Positions 41,053 to 50,004 of a stretch of DNA of 64,000 nt are shown here, in pieces. This DNA comes from Treponema_B putidum. Its GTDB lineage: Bacteria; Spirochaetota; Spirochaetia; Treponematales; Treponemataceae. Each line of letters starts with the position of its first letter. Position 1 is the stretch's first letter. Below the pieces are notes generated by a model that was given only the letters and a program-made list of their open reading frames with translations, did no database searches and was not told where the DNA came from. The stretch lies in NCBI RefSeq assembly GCF_007830595.1, contig NZ_VLLD01000006.1; one strand, given 5' to 3'. A program made the translations under genes and the position numbers.

Positions 41053-42264
41053 ATGAGGAAAAAAATGAAGAAGAAAAACGTTTTACTATTTTTTTTGTTT
41101 TTAAGTTGTTTCTTTTTTTTAAGTGTTTCTCTTTCGGCGGAACAAATGTATTCCCCTTCATGGGGCTATGCACTCGACCTGCCGGAGGATTTTGTTTTAG
41201 CCGATAGAGAAGGAAATGAAAGATATCTTTTTCAGCATGCCATTCTGCCGGTTGATTTACAAATTGCCTTGTATGAAAAGACTCAATTTAATACCATAAA
41301 AGAAGCTGCCGAGCATGTTTTTAAACAGCTAAAAATGACTCATAAAGACGTTCCATTTATCTGGAGAAATAAGGAAGCTCTTTTATCATCGGTATCTTTT
41401 TTATATTCGCCTTCAGAAAAATATAAACCTAAAGAGCTTTCAGGCTGGGTTTTAAGCCTTGAGCTGCCTAATAAAACCGGATGGCTGCTGCTTCTTACCT
41501 ATACCGACAAGGATAAGGCAAAGGAGTGTGAAAACCTCATGATCTCTTCCCTTGACACGGTTTATACGGATACAATGTCCTATTTTGAATCGGGGCCGGT
41601 TACAACAGCCCTCTATCCTAAAACAAAAGAAAAAACTATCGATTATGCTTTTAACAATAAAAACATATCCTTTACGATAGATGAATCCGATGCAGAAGCG
41701 AACCAATCGGTAATTGACAGGGAATTTTCGGTTTTGACTATGTATTTAAATCATGATAATTTAGTCGCAGCTTGGCAGCGTTTTTACAAGGTAATTTTTA
41801 GGGATGCATGGAGCCGAATAGCCCCCGCTTCCTTTGCCGTATATACTTCGCTCTTTGATGAAAACAATCAAAACGGATTTGCCGAAAAAGCGGCAAAGGA
41901 ACTGCTTTTTTTAGTTCAAAATTTTAACTATGAAAGAGACAGAAAAGGAAGCGATTTTATAAACCTGCCCCAGGCCCTTACGGAAAAAAGAGGAGACTGC
42001 GACAGCAGGGCTCTTCTTATGGTGCTAATGCTAAAACAGATGAACATAGATGCCGTCCTTTTGGTTTCTCCGAATAAGTCCCATGCCATTGCCGCAGTAG
42101 ACTGCCCGGGAAGCGGAACCTGTTTTACTCATAACGGCAGAGATTACCTTGGCTGTGAAACTACGGCCCATGTACCTATAGGAGAAATAGCTGATGAAAT
42201 AGCAGCTCCTGAAAATTGGTTCCCCGTAGATTTTTACGTAATAGAAAATTTTGAATCAAATTAG
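41053..42264 (+). CDS. Secreted transglutaminase-like (cysteine protease fold) protein
   Basis: The 403-residue protein has a signal peptide (NVLLFFLFLSCFFFLSVSLS, cleavage near SAE) and a C-terminal transglutaminase-like domain. The Cys motif is LTEKRGDCDSRALLMVLMLK (about residues 313-332) and a His follows at NKSHAIAAVD (about 346-355); an Asp is likely near the end of the domain. The N-terminal 200 residues have no named family. The ATG at 41053 is first; GAGG precedes a second ATG at 41065, which is probably the true start. Possible roles: protease or peptidoglycan-linked; not decided. Confidence 0.72.
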   Translation: MRKKMKKKNVLLFFLFLSCFFFLSVSLSAEQMYSPSWGYALDLPEDFVLADREGNERYLFQHAILPVDLQIALYEKTQFNTIKEAAEHVFKQLKMTHKDVPFIWRNKEALLSSVSFLYSPSEKYKPKELSGWVLSLELPNKTGWLLLLTYTDKDKAKECENLMISSLDTVYTDTMSYFESGPVTTALYPKTKEKTIDYAFNNKNISFTIDESDAEANQSVIDREFSVLTMYLNHDNLVAAWQRFYKVIFRDAWSRIAPASFAVYTSLFDENNQNGFAEKAAKELLFLVQNFNYERDRKGSDFINLPQALTEKRGDCDSRALLMVLMLKQMNIDAVLLVSPNKSHAIAAVDCPGSGTCFTHNGRDYLGCETTAHVPIGEIADEIAAPENWFPVDFYVIENFESN

Positions 42265-42295
42265 CCGCGCCGGCAGCGTTATCCGCAGAATGGAC

Positions 42296-44749
42296 TTAAC
42301 CGAGGCTTACTATCGTCTTTCCCGATCCTCCTTCTTCCGGCTTTGCAAAACGGAAGGCCTTTACATAGGGACTTCTTTTTAAAAATTCGTGAGACAATTC
42401 TTGAAGAATTCCATGGCCCTTTCCGTGAATTACGGCAAACTCGGTGATACCGTGCACCAAGGCAAGATCCATCTGATCCTGCAAGGCCTTTTGAGCTTCC
42501 TCAGCCCTCATTCCTAAGAGGCGAAGCTCAAAAGAAGGACGGGAAGAAGGAGCACTTGTGTCGCTTATAAGACTGACAATGGGTTTGGAAAATTTAAGCT
42601 TTTCTTGATTTTCGCAAATCTCCATGTCGTCCTCGGCAATAGTAAGTTTTAAGTTATCGATAGCAACGAGCCACTTTCCTTTTTTTTCTTCACGGATAAG
42701 CTCTCCGTTGCGGTTGAGGCTTTTTATTATAACCCTCAGCCCCTCTTGAAGCTTAAGATTTTGAGGAGCCTTATTTTCTTTTGAAGTATGAAGTCTTTCA
42801 TCTATTTTTGTTTGCTCAAGTTTTATGGCCTCATGTTCTTTGCTTAAATCTTTTTCAAAATCATCAATCCATTTTTTGACGCTTAAAGTTTTTTCACGGC
42901 TCAGCTCTCCCTCTCTCAACTCCCGAACAAGGTTTTCAAGAAATTTTCTTTTTTCTTCAAAAAAAAGATCGAGCCTTTTTATTCCGTCTTTTTTTAGCTC
43001 CAATTCTTTTTGTTTTAGCTGAAGCTCTTTTAAATCGGAACGACGCCTATCCTCTTTAAGTTTTAATTCTTCTTCTTTTTTTTGAAGTTCAAATTCGTTT
43101 AGGTCTTCATGCTTTTGAATAAGCCCCTTGATAAGATCTGAAACGTCAGCCCTATTGTTCCCTAAATAAAAGCGGGCCTTGTCGATTATATTTTCGGGAA
43201 GACCGTTCCGCTTGGCTATATCAACGGCATGGCTTTCTCCGGGGACACCCATTAATATCCGATAGGTGGGGCTCAAGGTGTTTTGGTTAAATTCGACCGA
43301 AGCATTTACACAAGAGTCCTTACTATAGCCGTAATTTTTTAAGGCACCATGATGGGTTGTAACAAAGACAAAGGCTTTTTTTTCTAAAAGGTCATCAAGA
43401 ACTGCCATTGCTATTGCACAGCCTTCTTGAGGATCCGTGCCGCTTCCAAGCTCATCAAGAATTATAAGACTTTTATCCCCTGCTCTCCTTATAATTTCGG
43501 AAACATTTTTCATGTGAGCCGAAAAGGTAGAAAGGGATTGATCCATAGACTGCTCATCGCCTATATCGCAGGCTATAAAATCAAAGTAAGGAAGACGGGT
43601 CAAAGGGCCTGCAGGAACGGGCCAGCCCGTTTGGTTTATCAGCGCAAAGAGAGCTGCCGTTTTTAAGCTTACGGTTTTTCCTCCGGTATTCGGGCCGGTT
43701 ATGATAAGAACCCTATCATCTTTAGATAATTTTAAATCTATAGGAACTGCCGATTTTCCAAGCAAAGGATGGCGGGCTTGATGAAGATAAAAAGAAAGAG
43801 GGGCTCCTTTTGAATCAGAGCTGCCGCCCCTGCCTATTGAAGGGCCTACCCCTAAATCTATACTGCCTGCAAAGACACAATTATTGGAATATGCCCACCG
43901 AGCCGCGGCCGCAATACAATCCAATTTTGTGATTGCTTCACATGCTTCTTTTATGTTTTCGGTATGTTCTGCAATTTGAGAAGTCAAGTCTTGCAAAAGC
44001 CTTAAAAGCTCGCGTTCATATTCGGCATGAGCGGCGATAAGGTCATTATTCTTTAAAACTATTTCTTCCGGTTCAAGATAAAATGTTTGTCCCGATTGAG
44101 AATACTCATGAATGATACCCGGAATTCTTCCCTTAAAATTTGACCTTACGGCTATAACCTGTCTTCCGTCTTTGACCGTAGGCAGATTGGATTGAAGCAT
44201 TTGACGGGTTGAATCATTTGTAAAATAATTCCGCATAGTTTTATCTATATCGTCCTCGATAGAGCGTATCTTATTTTTTATTGTCCTCAAAGAAGGAAGG
44301 TCTTGTAATTCTCCGTTTTCGTCTATAAAAGAAAATACAAGTTTTTTTAGATGGAGCATATCGGGTATTTTTTTTACAAAAGAAACAATCGAGTTTTCAT
44401 TTATTTCTTCATTTTCTAAAAAGGGACTTAGCCATTCATGTAAAGAAGAAACCGACAAGGCTAAAAGTCCGACCGAATAAACGCCTTCAATATCAAGAGC
44501 AGCACCTTCAACTTCTATGCCTTCAATAAAGGGAAGAACGGGAGGCCTGTACTTTATTGGAGGAGCCTTATATGCCCTTAAAAGACTTAAAAAATCAATC
44601 CCCAATTTTTTTTCTTCTTCTATTTTTTTAATATCCGTATCGGGATTCTTTTTTAAGCAAAATTCTTTTCCCTCATCAGTTACACAATAGGAGGCAATAA
44701 TTTCTCTTATCCTCGAAAACTGTAAAACTTCCAGCGTATGCTCTGTCAT
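42296..44749 (-). CDS. mutS2: MutS2 family DNA/ribosome-associated ATPase
   Basis: MutS2 proteins bind branched DNA or collided ribosomes. The protein has the MutS core with VLIITGPNTGGKTVSLKTAA (Walker A, about 325), IILDELGSGTDPQEG and THHGALKNYGY. The C-terminal Smr domain carries ELRLLGMRAEEAQKALQDQ and AVIHGKGHGILQEL. I chose the ATG at 44749, because GGAG sits upstream; an in-frame start at 44779 would add ten residues without a ribosome-binding site. The GGAG comes from the end of palindromic element C, which fills the gap to rsgA. Confidence 0.95.
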   Translation of the reverse strand: MTEHTLEVLQFSRIREIIASYCVTDEGKEFCLKKNPDTDIKKIEEEKKLGIDFLSLLRAYKAPPIKYRPPVLPFIEGIEVEGAALDIEGVYSVGLLALSVSSLHEWLSPFLENEEINENSIVSFVKKIPDMLHLKKLVFSFIDENGELQDLPSLRTIKNKIRSIEDDIDKTMRNYFTNDSTRQMLQSNLPTVKDGRQVIAVRSNFKGRIPGIIHEYSQSGQTFYLEPEEIVLKNNDLIAAHAEYERELLRLLQDLTSQIAEHTENIKEACEAITKLDCIAAAARWAYSNNCVFAGSIDLGVGPSIGRGGSSDSKGAPLSFYLHQARHPLLGKSAVPIDLKLSKDDRVLIITGPNTGGKTVSLKTAALFALINQTGWPVPAGPLTRLPYFDFIACDIGDEQSMDQSLSTFSAHMKNVSEIIRRAGDKSLIILDELGSGTDPQEGCAIAMAVLDDLLEKKAFVFVTTHHGALKNYGYSKDSCVNASVEFNQNTLSPTYRILMGVPGESHAVDIAKRNGLPENIIDKARFYLGNNRADVSDLIKGLIQKHEDLNEFELQKKEEELKLKEDRRRSDLKELQLKQKELELKKDGIKRLDLFFEEKRKFLENLVRELREGELSREKTLSVKKWIDDFEKDLSKEHEAIKLEQTKIDERLHTSKENKAPQNLKLQEGLRVIIKSLNRNGELIREEKKGKWLVAIDNLKLTIAEDDMEICENQEKLKFSKPIVSLISDTSAPSSRPSFELRLLGMRAEEAQKALQDQMDLALVHGITEFAVIHGKGHGILQELSHEFLKRSPYVKAFRFAKPEEGGSGKTIVSLG

Positions 44750-44754
44750 ATTTA

Positions 44755-44924
44755 CTCCAATAAAAACTTTTTGCAGCAAATATTAATTTGCGAAAAAAGT
44801 TTTTTCAAGTAGTTTTGCTTTATGCAAAACTACATACAATAACACGATGTTTTGTGCTTTGCACAAAACTCGAAGATAAACATGGAGGCTTGTATTTCAA
44901 GCCGGAATGTTTATCCAACTCCTA
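44755..44924 (-). repeat. Modular palindromic intergenic element, long form (copy C)
   Basis: Read on minus, it starts at AGGAG overlapping the rsgA stop and ends at TTGGAG before mutS2. Hairpin 1 spans 44875-44915 (arms differ from copies A, B and D but still pair), hairpin 2 44845-44872, hairpin 3 44809-44833 (GTAGTTTTGC...GCAAAACTAC) and hairpin 4 44762-44806. The GTG-led frame of the other copies is lost here, whereas all four hairpins are kept. Confidence 0.88.
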
Positions 44925-45872
44925 TTAATACTTTCTTACCGTTTCTTGTAATTCTTTATATATAAGCCCAAAACTAGTGTACCTGTCCTTATGAATGTCT
45001 CCTTTCTTAAGAGCTTCCAAAATGGCACAGCCTGATTCATGGCTATGGGTGCAGGAAAGGCCGAATTTACATGAGCCTATAAGCTTTTCCATTTCGGGAA
45101 AGTATAGGGCCGTATCCTCAGCTTCAATGCCGTAAATTGCAAAATGCCTCACCCCAGGTGTATCAATTATGTTTATCGAATGTTCCTCACCCTTTGAAGT
45201 AAGAACCTTTATTTTAAAATACTCCCCTTGTGTTGTCGTGTGGGTACCTCGGTCATACTTATCAGAAATTGCAGAAGTTTTTAAATTTAAACCGGGTGCG
45301 ATAAAATTTAAAAGAGTGCTTTTACCCACTCCTGACTGTCCTACGAGGGCAGAAGTTTTAGCCGAAAGGTTTTCAATTAAGCTATCCATTCCTCTACCCT
45401 CCTTTGCCGATACTTCAAGGGTTTTATAGTCCAATCTTTTCCAGTCTTCAACCCGCTCTCTTACATCAGCCGAAAGTTTTAAATCACACTTATTTATAAC
45501 AATTAAAACCGGAATCTTTTGAATCTCGGCTTGCACTAAAACCCTGTCCACAAAGCGAGGGCGGAAGGGAGGGTTTGCAGCAGAGGCAACGCAAACAAGT
45601 AAGTCAATATTTGCGGCTAAAAGTTGAGGCATATTCAGTTTTTGGTTTAAACGCAAAAAAGAATTTTTTCTTGTTATCAAACCCGTTACCAAGCCTTCAT
45701 CCTCAGAGTGAGTATCGGGCTCAATGTTTACAAGGTCTCCCGCTGCAAGAGGATTATAGTAAAGGGCAGAATCTTTTAAGACCTTCCCCTTAATGGAGCA
45801 GTTCCTGAATTTTCCGTCTTCACATTCAACATAAAAAATATTATTCGATCCTTTTAAAACCAATCCTTTCAT
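44925..45872 (-). CDS. rsgA: Small-subunit ribosome maturation GTPase RsgA
   Basis: RsgA checks 30S assembly with circularly permuted GTPase motifs. The 315-residue protein has an OB fold at the N-terminus, NKCD (VLIVINKCDL, about 124), GQSGVGKSTLLNF (G1, about 177) and DTPGVRHF (about 220), in the order G4-G1-G3. The C-terminal zinc region has CKFGLSCTHSHESGC (about 267-281). The start is 18 bases after the murI stop. It is followed by palindromic element C and mutS2. Confidence 0.95.
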   Translation of the reverse strand: MKGLVLKGSNNIFYVECEDGKFRNCSIKGKVLKDSALYYNPLAAGDLVNIEPDTHSEDEGLVTGLITRKNSFLRLNQKLNMPQLLAANIDLLVCVASAANPPFRPRFVDRVLVQAEIQKIPVLIVINKCDLKLSADVRERVEDWKRLDYKTLEVSAKEGRGMDSLIENLSAKTSALVGQSGVGKSTLLNFIAPGLNLKTSAISDKYDRGTHTTTQGEYFKIKVLTSKGEEHSINIIDTPGVRHFAIYGIEAEDTALYFPEMEKLIGSCKFGLSCTHSHESGCAILEALKKGDIHKDRYTSFGLIYKELQETVRKY

Positions 45873-45890
45873 TTTTAAACCAACAAGTTT

Positions 45891-46709
45891 TTAGAAGTAA
45901 CCTAAAGTCATATTAAAAAGTTCCGCATAGGCGGAATATTTTTTTGTATTTTTTTCAGTTTTTTCCGAGGTGATATAAAAAATATCTTTTTGAATATTTT
46001 TTAACTTTGAGTTTTCATCCTTTAGTTTTTGAGGCGGAGATAATTTTAAGGCCTGATTTACAACCCCATCCAAAGAATCCACAATCTTTATATCCGGCTC
46101 ACACTCGGATTTAAACTCATCCCTTAGGTGGAGAAAATGAGTACAGCCTAGAATAGCAGTATCTGTTCCTGCCGATTTAAAAAATTCAACCGCCGGACGA
46201 ATTGCAGCCTTCTTATCTTCCTCACCGGCTGACAATAAGGTGTTCTCTATTTTAGAAACCAAAATGGAATCTGCACGCATAAAAAATTTACAATCGGCTC
46301 CGAATTCTTCAATAAGATTTTGCACATAGATATCGTTCACCGTTCTTTCGGTTGCAAGGACGGCAATTTTTTTATTTTTACTTGTTAAGGCCGCAGGCTT
46401 TATAGCAGGAACGGTGCCCACAAAGGGTATCTCGAATTTTTTACGCAAATGTGAAAGAGCCGAAACCGTCATCGTATTACAGGCTATTATTATAACGGAG
46501 GGTTTAAGTTTTTCGATTATTTTTTTTACAAGGTCTTCGGTAAATTCTATTACCTCTTCGAGTGTTTTTTCTCCATAAGGAAAATGTTTTGTGTCTGCGA
46601 CATAGGCACAGGAACTTTGAGGCTCCAATTCTTTTAAATGCCTTAAATAAGGCAGCCCCCCTATGCCTGAGTCTATAAAAACATATTGAACATTTTGTTT
46701 TAAAGTCAA
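45891..46709 (-). CDS. murI: Glutamate racemase
   Basis: It makes D-glutamate for peptidoglycan. The 272-residue length is standard. Motifs: FIDSGIGGLPYLRHLKE (Asp/Ser at the start), YVADTKHFPYGEK, IIACNTMTVSAL (first catalytic Cys) and AILGCTHFLHL (second catalytic Cys). The start is TTG at 46709, preceded by GGGAG that forms the downstream end of palindromic element D. It is between miaA and rsgA on the same strand. Confidence 0.95.
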   Translation of the reverse strand: MTLKQNVQYVFIDSGIGGLPYLRHLKELEPQSSCAYVADTKHFPYGEKTLEEVIEFTEDLVKKIIEKLKPSVIIIACNTMTVSALSHLRKKFEIPFVGTVPAIKPAALTSKNKKIAVLATERTVNDIYVQNLIEEFGADCKFFMRADSILVSKIENTLLSAGEEDKKAAIRPAVEFFKSAGTDTAILGCTHFLHLRDEFKSECEPDIKIVDSLDGVVNQALKLSPPQKLKDENSKLKNIQKDIFYITSEKTEKNTKKYSAYAELFNMTLGYF

Positions 46710-46715
46710 GCTAAT

Positions 46716-46880
46716 TCTCCCATAAAAACTTTTTGCAGGAAGCCTCAGCTTCCAAAAAAAGTTTTTTCACGCAGTTTGTTTACAAACTGCATACAATAAC
46801 GCGACGTTTGCCGAAAGGCAAACTCGATAGATAAACAGTGAGGTTGAATTCCTGCCGAACTGTTTATCACACCTCCCATA
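46716..46880 (-). repeat. Modular palindromic intergenic element, long form (copy D)
   Basis: Read on minus it begins TTTTTATGGGAGGTGTG after the miaA stop and ends TTTTTATGGGAG before murI, so the same 12 bases flank it on both sides. Hairpin 1 spans 46830-46868, hairpin 2 46802-46826 (GTTTGCC...GGCAAAC), hairpin 3 46771-46790 (GCAGTTTGT...ACAAACTGC) and hairpin 4 46724-46767 with an inner stem GGAAGC-TGAG-GCTTCC. Confidence 0.88.
46745..46870 (-). CDS. Short reading frame carried by palindromic element D
   Basis: GTG at 46870, one base after GGGAGG, opens a 41-codon frame beginning VINSSAGIQPHCLSIEF, matching copies A and B, and ends at TGA (46745) inside hairpin 4. It has no identified domain. 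It may be translated, but structure rather than protein is conserved across the element family. Confidence 0.25.
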   Translation of the reverse strand: MINSSAGIQPHCLSIEFAFRQTSRYCMQFVNKLREKTFFGS

Positions 46881-46884
46881 AAAA

Positions 46885-47781
46885 TTACTTCAATATCCAG
46901 TTTATTTTTACCCCGTTTTTTTCCATGCGGCGAAACCAAGTTTCCTGCCGTTTCGCAAACTGACAAATGGCTCGGTAAAGAGAATCAATGTACTCTTCCC
47001 TAGATTTTATTTTGCCTTGAAGATATTGGGCGGTAAATTTATATTCAAGCCCCAAACTTTCAAGCCTTTCCCAAGAAAAGCCCTCCTTGTGAAGGCTCTC
47101 GGTTTCTTCTATCATTCCGTCTTTTATGCGCTCTAAGAGTCTAAGCCTTATTCTTTCTCTTAAAATATCCCGCGGGTATTTAAGGCCTATTATAAGGGGG
47201 CGGATATCGGGGCGGTTTGCGTTTAAGATTTCGGCAGCATCGGGATGTGCCTTTTTATATTCCGCAATTTCAATAGCCCGCATAAGCCGATCCATATTTT
47301 CAAGGTCGGTCTTATTATGCATCGGAACTTTGTATTCAAAAAAGACCTTTTGCAGTTCCGTCAAATCCTTACCGGCCAAAGAAGCCCTCAGTTCTTCATT
47401 TTTTGGAACAGGAATGAGTTCATATTCCCTTATAAGAGCATCAAGATAAAGCCCCGTTCCTCCCGCAAAAATGGGAAACTTTTTTCTCCTCTTTATATCT
47501 TCAAAGGCCTTGTAAGCATCATTTTGAAAATCAAAAACATTGTATTCCCTTTCCAAGGTGCAAATATCGATTAGGTGATAGGGCACATCGCCGTACTCGT
47601 CTAAGTCTTTCCCCGTACCTAGGTCAAGCCCCTTATAAACCTGCCTTGAGTCCGCAGAAATAATCTCTCCGCCAAGCTCTTTTGCGAGGCCTACGGCATA
47701 GGAGGTTTTTCCCGTAGCTGTAGCTCCCAGCACAACTATGGAATTATGTTTATCAGCTAACGGCAAAAAATCACGGTACAT
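46885..47781 (-). CDS. miaA: tRNA dimethylallyltransferase
   Basis: MiaA adds a dimethylallyl group to A37 of tRNAs reading UNN codons. The 298-residue protein has VVLGATATGKTSYAVGLAKE (P-loop, about 16-35), ISADSRQVYKGLDLGTGK and HLIDICTLEREYNVFDFQND, then LYLDALIREYEL and AICQFAKRQETWFRR near the end. All are family signatures. It lies 12 bases after a small membrane-protein gene and is followed by palindromic element D and murI. Confidence 0.96.
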   Translation of the reverse strand: MYRDFLPLADKHNSIVVLGATATGKTSYAVGLAKELGGEIISADSRQVYKGLDLGTGKDLDEYGDVPYHLIDICTLEREYNVFDFQNDAYKAFEDIKRRKKFPIFAGGTGLYLDALIREYELIPVPKNEELRASLAGKDLTELQKVFFEYKVPMHNKTDLENMDRLMRAIEIAEYKKAHPDAAEILNANRPDIRPLIIGLKYPRDILRERIRLRLLERIKDGMIEETESLHKEGFSWERLESLGLEYKFTAQYLQGKIKSREEYIDSLYRAICQFAKRQETWFRRMEKNGVKINWILK

Positions 47782-47793
47782 AAAATCAAAAGT

Positions 47794-48423
47794 TTATAAC
47801 CTGTTTCGGACAATATTTAAAGATACTCCCAATAAGAGCACACCGCAAGAAATAAAAATATACATAGTGGAAGATACGGATAAATACCAAGCGGCAAGAC
47901 TATATGACCCCAAAAAAGTAAACACAATAAAAGAAATAAATGCTATTGCATAAATTATAAAATCCATAGAAATAGTCAAATTTGAGGATAAAATATAGTA
48001 TACAAAATCAAAAATAAGGATTGAGCCTATTATTATTGTAAGGAAAGATATAAGCTCGGTTGAGTCGGGAGTGTTGATATTTTTGTAGAATAAATAAGCA
48101 AAAACGGAGCTAAAAATACCGAAAATAGCCGAGAAACTATTGCTTAAAGTTTCTTCAGAGAGAGAAAATGAAACCAAAAAGAAAAAAATCAATCCGAACA
48201 AGGCGTGTAAAAAAAAGTACTGAAAGAAAAAGCGCCATAAATGAGCGGCAAACGAAGAGGAAATTTGTAAATCTGAAAGGGGGAAAAAAGAAACAATTAT
48301 CAACGAAACTATTCCCCCTAGTATGCCCAATAAAAAGGCAGTAAACTTGCCTCCCTGTTCTTTTGAAAATAAGGCATAGAGTAAAAAAACTAAGGGCAAA
48401 ATCAAAATAAAAACAAAATTCAT
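47794..48423 (-). CDS. Multi-pass membrane protein of unknown function
   Basis: The 209-residue protein is almost entirely hydrophobic, with about six transmembrane segments; charges sit in short loops. I recognise no motif. It is the first gene of the minus run with miaA, murI, rsgA and mutS2, 12 bases before miaA. A treponemal protein without named relatives that I can recall. Confidence 0.7.
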   Translation of the reverse strand: MNFVFILILPLVFLLYALFSKEQGGKFTAFLLGILGGIVSLIIVSFFPLSDLQISSSFAAHLWRFFFQYFFLHALFGLIFFFLVSFSLSEETLSNSFSAIFGIFSSVFAYLFYKNINTPDSTELISFLTIIIGSILIFDFVYYILSSNLTISMDFIIYAIAFISFIVFTFLGSYSLAAWYLSVSSTMYIFISCGVLLLGVSLNIVRNRL

Positions 48424-48533
48424 GTGAATATTTTATCATAAAAATGTCAATATATCAAGTATTTTGTATTAACAGCATTTAAGATTTTTTAGTATATACT
48501 TAAAAAAAGAAAAAAAATGCCGATAAGTATGAT

Positions 48534-49937
48534 ATGGAAAATAGAAAAAACTTTGTTGAGGAGCTTTCGGTAGTTCTTGAAACAAAAAGAAACGAATTCA
48601 ATACTAAAATTCTTCCCAAGGTCCAGGAAAATTACAATATTCAAATAAGTGCTCTTCATGCGATTAGAAGCACTCTTTTAAAAAAACGAGTAATTCACGA
48701 CGATCCATACAAATATGACAGTAAAATGACTGAAGTTGAAATTCCAAGCAAAGAAAACTTTGCAGACTCGGAAAAGGCAAGCGTCATAGGCACCCGCCTG
48801 GCACACTATGAAACAATGCTGGACTTTGTAAACAATTATTATCAGTTTAATACCGATTTTTTAACTCCAAAAAGGATTTCCATCCTTCTTGAATTAAACA
48901 GTACCTTTATCTGGTCGGATTTTACAAATACATCAACACATACAAACACAAGAGCAATTGCAGATATAATCAATAACCTTTTTAAAGGGCCTGATCAGCT
49001 ATCAAACAGCCTATTGCGGGATTCGGTAGCTCATATGGGAAAAAGTGAAGTATATATAAACACACAGCTTAAAAGTCTTTCCTTTTTTCACCGGGAAGAA
49101 TATAAACTTTTGATGCGCCGTGAAATTATGCCCTCAGTAAAGGTAAGCAAGGCGGATTGTTCAAATCCGGCAAATATTTTAAGAGAAATTAAAAAGATAT
49201 TTTCAATAAAAATGAAAAAAAAGCCCTTTTATACGGACCTCATAGTCGAAATAATAAGGGAAGATTACGGAGAAGATTCAAGTATCTTACAGCAGGAAAT
49301 TTTATCCAAACTCGAAATTAAAGAAAAACAGGACTCTTTTTCGCCTCAAAAAGTTAATAATAGGCCTATTTTAATATCAGGCCTAAAAATTCTATCAAAT
49401 TCCGCACCTCACTTAAAAGCTGCATTGGAAAAAATAAAATCCAATCAAGAAATGGTATACAAAGCCGAAAATACGGTATTTAAAAAATTAGCGCAAATTT
49501 TTAGACAGATTTTAAAACTGGACCCTCCGGAAAAGCACATAACAATCATTATCACAGATACTATCAATCAAAATACAAAAAAACAAACAATCAACTATTC
49601 TGTTTTTGAAAAAGAAGTACTTCAAAAAATATCCTTATTCCAAAGTATTTTGATGCCGAACTCAGCCGTCAATCAAAAAATAAAAACAATGCCGGATGAG
49701 TTACTCTTTAAAAGCCTTACAAAATACATAAGTGACAGCAATGAAATCTTAAAACAACTTGGAGGTCTTGACGAATTCTATAAAAACGTAAAGCCTGAAC
49801 TTAGAAGCAAAATAAGAGGAATTAAGATAGAAATTACAACAATTACAAATTCGATTATAAAAGCCAACCAATATAGGGCTGAATATCAAGCTCTCAGCGA
49901 CGAAGTAAACCAAATGAAAAAACTTGGAGTTATCTAA
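48534..49937 (+). CDS. Unknown cytoplasmic treponemal protein
   Basis: The 467-residue protein has no signal peptide or membrane helix. It is rich in Lys, Asn and Glu and largely helical, with segments such as FVEELSVVLETKRNEFNTKI at the N-terminus and YRAEYQALSDEVNQMKKLGV at the end, suggestive of coiled coils. No motif was recognised. It is a single gene on plus, divergent from the small membrane-protein gene, with no clear ribosome-binding site before its ATG. Confidence 0.65.
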   Translation: MENRKNFVEELSVVLETKRNEFNTKILPKVQENYNIQISALHAIRSTLLKKRVIHDDPYKYDSKMTEVEIPSKENFADSEKASVIGTRLAHYETMLDFVNNYYQFNTDFLTPKRISILLELNSTFIWSDFTNTSTHTNTRAIADIINNLFKGPDQLSNSLLRDSVAHMGKSEVYINTQLKSLSFFHREEYKLLMRREIMPSVKVSKADCSNPANILREIKKIFSIKMKKKPFYTDLIVEIIREDYGEDSSILQQEILSKLEIKEKQDSFSPQKVNNRPILISGLKILSNSAPHLKAALEKIKSNQEMVYKAENTVFKKLAQIFRQILKLDPPEKHITIIITDTINQNTKKQTINYSVFEKEVLQKISLFQSILMPNSAVNQKIKTMPDELLFKSLTKYISDSNEILKQLGGLDEFYKNVKPELRSKIRGIKIEITTITNSIIKANQYRAEYQALSDEVNQMKKLGVI

Positions 49938-49966
49938 AATTGCGTCGATACTAAAGTTGCGTCCGA

Positions 49967-49995
49967 TTGAATAATAATAAAAAAAGCAATATAAT
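49967..49995 (+). promoter_or_regulatory. Promoter of a leaderless substrate-binding-protein transcript
   Basis: TTGAAT (49967-49972) and TATAAT (49990-49995) are 17 bases apart. The ATG at 50005 lies about three bases after the predicted start, with no ribosome-binding site. Confidence 0.6.
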
Positions 49996-50004
49996 ACCGA
50001 CAAT

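Noticed and set aside
4971..46880. Palindromic elements as transposon ends (MITE) or a CRISPR array
   Set aside because: They have no terminal inverted repeats joining the two ends and no regular spacer array; modules are different hairpins.
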